This document shows positions 5,916 through 7,715 of a stretch of DNA of 7,715 nt, piece after piece. The DNA lies in the NCBI GenBank assembly GCA_016784705.1, contig JADHUD010000110.1:1-7715 (forward strand). Reading direction: 5' to 3'. Each line of letters opens with the position of its first letter. Positions within the stretch are counted from its first letter, which is position 1. A program made the translations under genes and the position numbers. The stretch is from Spirochaetia bacterium (GTDB taxonomy: Bacteria > Spirochaetota > Spirochaetia > JABMQR01). A model generated the notes under the pieces. That model did not search any database. It was not told the origin of the DNA and saw only the letters and a program-made list of their open reading frames with translations.

Positions 5916-7430
5916 CTAGGAAAAATATTTCTGCAGAAAGCCCAAATCCAACCCGGGATATACTGGAAATCTTTTCAGCAAGGCTCCTACACGTTTCTTA
6001 GCTTCAGTTTTTGCCTCAGGCGCAATAGTATATTTTGCCTTACTGGGCTTTCCTGCATTCACACCCTTTGTAAGTATTTTGGGTGATGTGTTTGATAACA
6101 CCAACCTGAAGACGCTGGCAATTTCTTTCATTTCCTCAAGGCCCATTCCCAAAGAGGTAATTGCGGGTGTTCCAATTCTTAATCCACTTGTATACCACGG
6201 CCCGTTTTTATCAAAAGGAAGCGCATTTCTGTTTAAGGTTATACCGCATTCACGAATAGCATCTTCTGCCTGCCTGCCGTTCAGACCAAAGGGAGTAACA
6301 TCAAGAAGCATAAGATGATTATCGGTACCATTTGTTGCTATATGTATTCCCTCTTCTATACAAGCACTGGCAAGTGCTTTTGCATTCCGGACAATATTTT
6401 CTGCATAATCCTTAAATCCGGGTTTCAAAGCCTCAGTATAGGCTACAGCTTTAGACGCCATTACATGCGGTAAAGGGCCTCCAAGAACCATAGGACAACC
6501 TTTATCAACAGCTTCAGCAAACTCCTGTTTACAGAGAATCATTCCTCCCCTTGGACCTCGCAGTGTTTTGTGGGTAGTAGTTGTTACAATATCGGCATGT
6601 AAAACCGGATCATAATCACCAGTCATAACTTTACCCGCAACCAAACCCGCAAAATGTGCCATATCCACCATGAGCACTGAACCGGATTTGTCGGCAATTT
6701 CTTTCATGCGCTTAAAATTAATCAGTCTGGGATAGGCACTGTATCCGGCTAGAAGGATTAAGGGTTTTATCTCCAATGCCTGTTTCTCTATTTCATCATA
6801 ATCAAGAATGCCGCTTTTTCGGTCGACCGTATAACTGTATGCATCAAACATCTGCGCAGAAACGTTGAATCGATATCCATGTGTAAGATGCCCACCTGAA
6901 TAATAATCGAGACCTAACAGCTTTTGATTTCCCAGAAGCGATCGTATAGAATTCCAATCAGCACGCGACAGATTGTTGGGATTGGTTTCATTAAGTTTTT
7001 CCATGGCCGGGTTTTGAACTTTATGCGTTAGTACAGCCCAAAAGGCAACCATATTTGCATCAGCTCCACTATGCGGCTGTACATATGCATGTTCAGCTCC
7101 AAAAAGTTCCTTTGCTTTCTCTACAGCATCTGATTCTATTTTATCCACATTATCACACCCGGCATAAAATCTATGAAAGGGGAACCCTTCTGCATATTTA
7201 TCTGTTAGCAGATTGCCCATAGCTGCCTGCACTGCAAGACTTGTATAATTTTCACTGGCTATTAATTTTAAATAGGAACGTTGAGAATTTAGCTCATTTA
7301 CAATTGATGCTGCAATAGAAGGTGAAACTTCAGAGATAAGCTGCAATGAAGTAATATACGATAGAAAACCCGGATCAACGTTTTCAGCTCCTATCATTGA
7401 TATATAACTGGTAATAGCATTAGTCTTCAT
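5916..7430 (-). CDS. glyA: Serine hydroxymethyltransferase, long form
   Basis: A 504-residue PLP enzyme that converts serine and tetrahydrofolate to glycine and 5,10-methylene-tetrahydrofolate in the cytoplasm. The start is ATG 7430, because AGGAG (7442-7438) is 7 nt ahead of it; the GTG two codons earlier would be almost touching that site. Motifs in this numbering: LKLIASENYTS (54-64), KYAEGFPFHRFYAG (78-91), VQPHSGADAN (117-126), GGHLTHG (179-185), VDMAHFAGLVAG (255-266), PLP lysine 288 in TTTTHKTLRGPRGG, TDNHLMLLDV (369-378), TSGLRIGTPAIT (414-425). It is about 85 residues longer than the E. coli enzyme: an N-terminal extension of roughly 40, an insert near 138-172 before GGHLTHG, and a longer C-terminus. 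This is the form I know from Treponema and Chlamydia. All catalytic residues look intact. Confidence 0.95.
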   Translation of the reverse strand: MKTNAITSYISMIGAENVDPGFLSYITSLQLISEVSPSIAASIVNELNSQRSYLKLIASENYTSLAVQAAMGNLLTDKYAEGFPFHRFYAGCDNVDKIESDAVEKAKELFGAEHAYVQPHSGADANMVAFWAVLTHKVQNPAMEKLNETNPNNLSRADWNSIRSLLGNQKLLGLDYYSGGHLTHGYRFNVSAQMFDAYSYTVDRKSGILDYDEIEKQALEIKPLILLAGYSAYPRLINFKRMKEIADKSGSVLMVDMAHFAGLVAGKVMTGDYDPVLHADIVTTTTHKTLRGPRGGMILCKQEFAEAVDKGCPMVLGGPLPHVMASKAVAYTEALKPGFKDYAENIVRNAKALASACIEEGIHIATNGTDNHLMLLDVTPFGLNGRQAEDAIRECGITLNRNALPFDKNGPWYTSGLRIGTPAITSLGMGLEEMKEIASVFRLVLSNTSPKILTKGVNAGKPSKAKYTIAPEAKTEAKKRVGALLKRFPVYPGLDLGFLQKYFS

Positions 7431-7437
7431 AATCACA

Positions 7438-7442
7438 CTCCT
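7438..7442 (-). promoter_or_regulatory. Ribosome binding site fixing the glyA ATG start
   Basis: On the minus strand TTAGGAG precedes ATG 7430, with AGGAG 7 nt away from it. The same site would leave a single base before the alternative GTG at 7436, so the ATG is the real start. Confidence 0.75.
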
Positions 7443-7481
7443 AAGGCAGGTATTTTTTCACGTATATGTATATGGTTAGAA

Positions 7482-7508
7482 CTTATACTTTCTTACATAT
7501 ATTGTCAA
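7482..7508 (-). promoter_or_regulatory. Candidate promoter for glyA
   Basis: On the minus strand a perfect TTGACA (7508-7503) is followed after 15 bp by TATAAG (7487-7482). The spacer is shorter than the usual 16-18, which lowers certainty. It would give a leader of roughly 45 nt. No riboswitch-like structure is apparent in that leader. Confidence 0.45.
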
Positions 7509-7619
7509 TTTCCTTGATATCGTACAAAAAGAGAGTAAAAAGTAAAAATATCGTGCTTTTAGACATGATTATTAGCAAGGACAATCGCATAGTATGAACA
7601 GAAGTTATTTTCTTACATA
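7489..7619 (+). repeat. Direct repeat TTTCTTACATA flanking the glyA / right-edge gene intergenic space
   Basis: The 11-bp word TTTCTTACATA occurs at 7489-7499, in the spacer of the candidate glyA promoter, and again at 7609-7619, shortly before the ribosome binding site of the rightward gene at 7637. Between them ATATCGT also occurs twice (7517-7523 and 7548-7554). The 206-nt space between the two starts is otherwise very AT-rich and holds no further gene that I can see. Confidence 0.4.
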
Positions 7620-7636
7620 CACTTAGGAGAAAAAAA

Positions 7637-7715
7637 ATGGTAAAAAACTCTGGCATCTCATAAATTTACTTGCAGTTTTTGGTGTTTTTTTATATACTGT
7701 ATTACATACTATGTA
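7637..7715 (+). pseudogene. 5' end of an unrecognised membrane protein gene, frame broken in an A6 tract (runs off window)
   Basis: TTAGGAG (7623-7629) stands 7 nt before an ATG at 7637, an excellent start signal. The frame from this ATG gives only MVKNSGIS before TAA (7661-7663). If one A were added to the A6 run at 7642-7647, the frame would continue to the window end as MVKK followed by LWHLINLLAVFGVFLYTV and HTM, a convincing N-terminal membrane helix. The open frame has no start codon of its own between the TAG at 7624 and the hydrophobic stretch. Possibilities are a sequencing or assembly indel, a true frameshift mutation, slippage or phase variation in the A tract, or an eight-residue leader peptide with a separate gene beyond. 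The family is not recognisable from so little. Confidence 0.4.

Noticed and set aside
6079..6318. Rightward open frame inside glyA
   Set aside because: It is antisense to well-conserved glyA coding sequence and is explained by it.

Overview
The window reads as an AT-leaning bacterial chromosome segment with ordinary housekeeping and stress genes. I lean towards a spirochaete of the Treponema/Spirochaeta type. This is inferred from the long-form serine hydroxymethyltransferase (about 504 residues, against about 420 in most bacteria), a form I associate with Treponema and Chlamydia, plus general protein flavour; no marker gene proves it. No tRNA, rRNA, CRISPR array or insertion sequence was seen.

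Left part (1-1642): the 3' end of msrA (peptide methionine sulfoxide reductase A) runs rightward off the window edge. It meets, tail to tail with a 2-nt gap, a leftward MFS transporter of the HcaT-like (MFS_1_like) type. The transporter diverges from a PadR-family regulator at 1785. The space between them holds a strong sigma70-like promoter and several short repeats that look like operator material, so PadR control of the transporter and of itself is a reasonable inference.

Central part (1785-5231): a colinear rightward run of padR, an unrecorded 35-residue membrane microprotein overlapping the padR terminator region, arfB (GGQ ribosome-rescue hydrolase), an SRAP-domain protein (YedK/HMCES family), umuD and umuC. 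It is closed by a hairpin/T-tract terminator at 5246-5272. SRAP, UmuD and UmuC form a coherent DNA-damage tolerance cassette: SRAP caps abasic sites in single-stranded DNA, while UmuD'2C is the translesion polymerase Pol V. The umuD start has no Shine-Dalgarno sequence, and a candidate promoter would put the transcript start at or next to the ATG.

Right part (5347-7715): a lipoprotein with a single catalytic rhodanese domain points right and converges on a leftward long-form glyA. The glyA start is best moved to the ATG at 7430 because of its ribosome binding site. Beyond glyA, a rightward gene begins at 7637 with a good ribosome binding site, but its reading frame is broken in an A6 tract. 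The coding potential continues in another frame until the window ends.

There is no clearly novel system. The items most worth a second look are the SRAP-umuDC cassette with its apparently leaderless umuD, the coupled microprotein between padR and arfB, the repeat-rich padR/MFS promoter region, and the A-tract frameshift at the right edge.
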